Below are positions 7,038 to 8,294 of a DNA stretch of 8,294 nucleotides, piece after piece (positions within the stretch are counted from its first letter, which is position 1; each line of letters starts with the position of its first letter). The stretch covers positions 1-8,294 of the forward strand of contig DMCH01000053.1 of assembly GCA_003446775.1 (NCBI GenBank), in the 5' to 3' direction. A program made the position numbers and the translations under genes. Source of the DNA: Chloroflexota bacterium (GTDB lineage Bacteria > Chloroflexota > Dormibacteria > Dormibacterales > Dormibacteraceae). The notes under the pieces were generated by a model that was not told where the DNA came from, ran no database searches, and was given only the letters and a program-made list of their open reading frames with translations.

Positions 7038-7514
7038 TTGATCTTAGGCATCGATCCCGGGCTGGCCGGAACCGGGTTTGCGCTGCTTTCCGGACCGGGC
7101 ATGATCCTCTCTTCGAGCACCGTCGTCACCAGTCCCGGACCGGATGGCGCTCGGCTGCTCAAGATCACGCGCCATCTGCGCGCGCTGCTCGCGGAGAACC
7201 CGCCCGGCGAGGCGTCGCTGGAAGAATTGTTCATGGGCCGGAACGCCACCAGCGCCATCGGCGTCGCTCAGGCCCGCGGGGCGATCCTGGCGGTGCTCGA
7301 GGAGTGCGGGATTCCAGTGTTCGAGTACAAGCCCGCGCAGGTGAAGATCGTCATCACCGGATACGGCAAGGCCGACAAGACGCAGATCGCACGCATGCTG
7401 GGCGCGCAGGTCAAGCTGCCCGAGGGCAAGCTCGACGACCACGCGCTCGACGCCATCGCCATCGCGGTATGCCACGCGCGCAGCCGCCAGTTCTCAAGAG
7501 CCGCTGTACGTTGA
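7038..7514 (+). CDS. ruvC: Holliday junction endonuclease RuvC
   Basis: RuvC is the dimeric, Mg-dependent endonuclease that cuts Holliday junctions symmetrically, working with RuvAB. From TTG 7038 the product is 158 residues with an RNase H-like fold, slightly shorter than the common 160-190. The first strand is ILGIDPGLAGTGFAL, with catalytic D6. ASLEELFMGRNATSA carries E62, and GYGKADKTQIARML is the conserved DNA-binding segment. The C-terminal DDHALDAIAIAVCH supplies H135 and D138. The third metal-site position is His rather than the Asp of E. coli (D138), as in Thermus RuvC. I chose TTG 7038 because homology starts exactly there. The only other in-frame start is ATG 6894, directly after the yebC stop, which would add 48 dissimilar residues. 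The stop overlaps the ruvA start (TTGA, 7511-7514). Confidence 0.93.
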   Translation: MILGIDPGLAGTGFALLSGPGMILSSSTVVTSPGPDGARLLKITRHLRALLAENPPGEASLEELFMGRNATSAIGVAQARGAILAVLEECGIPVFEYKPAQVKIVITGYGKADKTQIARMLGAQVKLPEGKLDDHALDAIAIAVCHARSRQFSRAAVR

Positions 7515-8113
7515 TCGCACACCTCACTGGAAAGGTTCAGCGCGCGGGAGCCGATTTCGTCGTCGTCGACGTTGGGGGCGTGGGCTACATGGTCAGCGTG
7601 AGCACGACTACTCGGCAGAAGGTGCCGGCCCCGGGCGGCCAGGTGGACCTCGACATCCACACCCACGTCCGCGAGGACCAGCTCAATCTTTATGGGTTCG
7701 CCTCGGTCGAGGAGCTCGACCTCTTCGAGATGCTCATCCAGGTCGACGGCGTCGGGCCGAAGGTCGGCCTCAACATCCTCAGCGCGGCGAGCCTCGAGGT
7801 GCTCAAGCGAGCGATAGTGAGCGAGGATGCAACGCCGATACGTCGAGCGAGCGGAGTCGGGCCGCGCACGGCCGCCAAGGTGATCATCGAGCTGAAGCCG
7901 AAGCTCGACGCGGCCGGGGAGCTCGAGGTCATCCCGCGGGCCGCGGCGCTGGCCGGCGACGGCGCCGTCCCTAAGGCGGTCGAATCCGCGCTTCGCAACC
8001 TGGGCTTCTCGTCCCAGGAAGCTCGGGTCGGGCTCGAGGCCGTGGAATGGAAGTCATCGCCTTCGACCCAGGAAGCGCTCGCCACCGCCCTCAAAGCCAT
8101 GGGAAGAAAGTGA
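7511..8113 (+). CDS. ruvA: Holliday junction branch migration protein RuvA
   Basis: RuvA binds four-way junctions as a tetramer and loads the RuvB motor. The product is 200 residues, typical for the family. Domain I (1-63) is the OB fold, starting MIAHLTGKV and ending THVREDQLNLYGF. E55 and D56 fall on the acidic-pin residues of E. coli RuvA. Domain II holds two helix-hairpin-helix motifs, QVDGVGPKVGLNIL (77-90) and RASGVGPRTAAKVIIELK (112-129). A flexible linker (about 140-152) leads to domain III (about 153-200), which contacts RuvB (AVESALRNLGFSSQEA). The TTG 7511 start overlaps the ruvC stop by 4 bases and gives the canonical N-terminus. The frame is open further upstream, but only inside ruvC. 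No strong Shine-Dalgarno sequence is seen, so initiation is probably coupled to ruvC termination. Confidence 0.96.
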   Translation: MIAHLTGKVQRAGADFVVVDVGGVGYMVSVSTTTRQKVPAPGGQVDLDIHTHVREDQLNLYGFASVEELDLFEMLIQVDGVGPKVGLNILSAASLEVLKRAIVSEDATPIRRASGVGPRTAAKVIIELKPKLDAAGELEVIPRAAALAGDGAVPKAVESALRNLGFSSQEARVGLEAVEWKSSPSTQEALATALKAMGRK

Positions 8114-8294
8114 ACGAGAAAGACGCGGTGCTCGATGCCCGCACCGACGACGACCAGTTCGACCTCACCCTGCGTCCCCGAATGCTCTCTGAGTACGTCG
8201 GCCAGCAGCAGGTGCGCGAGAACCTCGGCATCCTGCTGGAGGCGGCGCGCAGGCGCGGCGAGCCGGTCGAGCACGTGCTGCTCTGCGGGCCGCC
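8110..8294 (+). CDS. ruvB: Holliday junction helicase RuvB, 5' part only
   Basis: RuvB is the AAA+ hexameric ATPase that drives branch migration. The first 61 residues are visible before the window ends, just short of completing the Walker A loop. After a variable acidic start (MNEKDAVLDARTDDDQ) come the family features LRPRMLSEYVGQQQVRENL and AARRRGEPVEHVLLCGPP. The last segment normally reads LLYGPPGLGKT, so Cys59 replaces the usual Tyr. The GTG 8110 start overlaps the ruvA stop as GTGA, with GGGAAG (8101-8106) in a suitable position upstream. A second in-frame GTG at 8128 is possible but has no better context. The overlap chain ruvC-ruvA-ruvB supports one cotranscribed, translationally coupled unit. 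Confidence 0.95.
   Translation, partial: MNEKDAVLDARTDDDQFDLTLRPRMLSEYVGQQQVRENLGILLEAARRRGEPVEHVLLCGP

Noticed and set aside
7304..7510. Extension of the ruvA frame upstream into ruvC
   Set aside because: RuvA homology begins exactly at TTG 7511 (MIAHLTGKV). The upstream part is an out-of-frame reading of the RuvC coding sequence.

Overview
The window is an ordinary high-GC bacterial chromosome segment (by eye about two-thirds G+C). All genes lie on the plus strand, packed end to end, and carry the strong G/C third-position bias of a GC-rich genome. Gene order and protein character suggest a deep-branching Terrabacteria-type organism, such as Chloroflexota or Candidatus Dormibacterota. That is inference from gene order and general sequence flavour, not a proven assignment. 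I see no mobile elements, tRNA or rRNA genes, or CRISPR arrays.

Layout. (1) Positions 2-971: the 3' end of rplT (ribosomal protein L20) overlaps a SpoU/TrmH-family rRNA 2'-O-methyltransferase. (2) 968-4377: pheS and pheT, the two subunits of phenylalanyl-tRNA synthetase, overlap each other and the methyltransferase gene. (3) 4388-6098: a small four-helix CvpA-like membrane protein, then tyrS. (4) 6101-6893: a short A/T-rich gap with a -10-like hexamer and a good ribosome binding site, then yebC (YebC/TACO1 family). (5) 6894-7037: 144 bases with weak coding character and several strong RNA hairpins. (6) 7038 to the end: ruvC, ruvA and the start of ruvB, joined by 4-base start/stop overlaps.

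The first half therefore supports translation: ribosome assembly, rRNA modification and charging of the aromatic tRNAs Phe and Tyr. YebC helps ribosomes through difficult sequences. The second half encodes the RuvABC machine that branch-migrates and cuts Holliday junctions during recombinational repair.

The most interesting feature is the yebC-ruvC junction. RuvC homology begins at a TTG codon (7038), but the best Shine-Dalgarno sequence (AGGAGGG, 6994-7000) is far upstream. A perfect 13-bp hairpin (7005-7034) fills the gap. If it folds, the effective spacing between AGGAGG and TTG falls from 38 to 8 bases. This looks like a hairpin-bridged (split) ribosome binding site, possibly regulated by a competing hairpin that holds the Shine-Dalgarno sequence. 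The alternative is an atypical 48-residue N-terminal extension of RuvC starting at ATG 6894. No wholly new gene system is visible.
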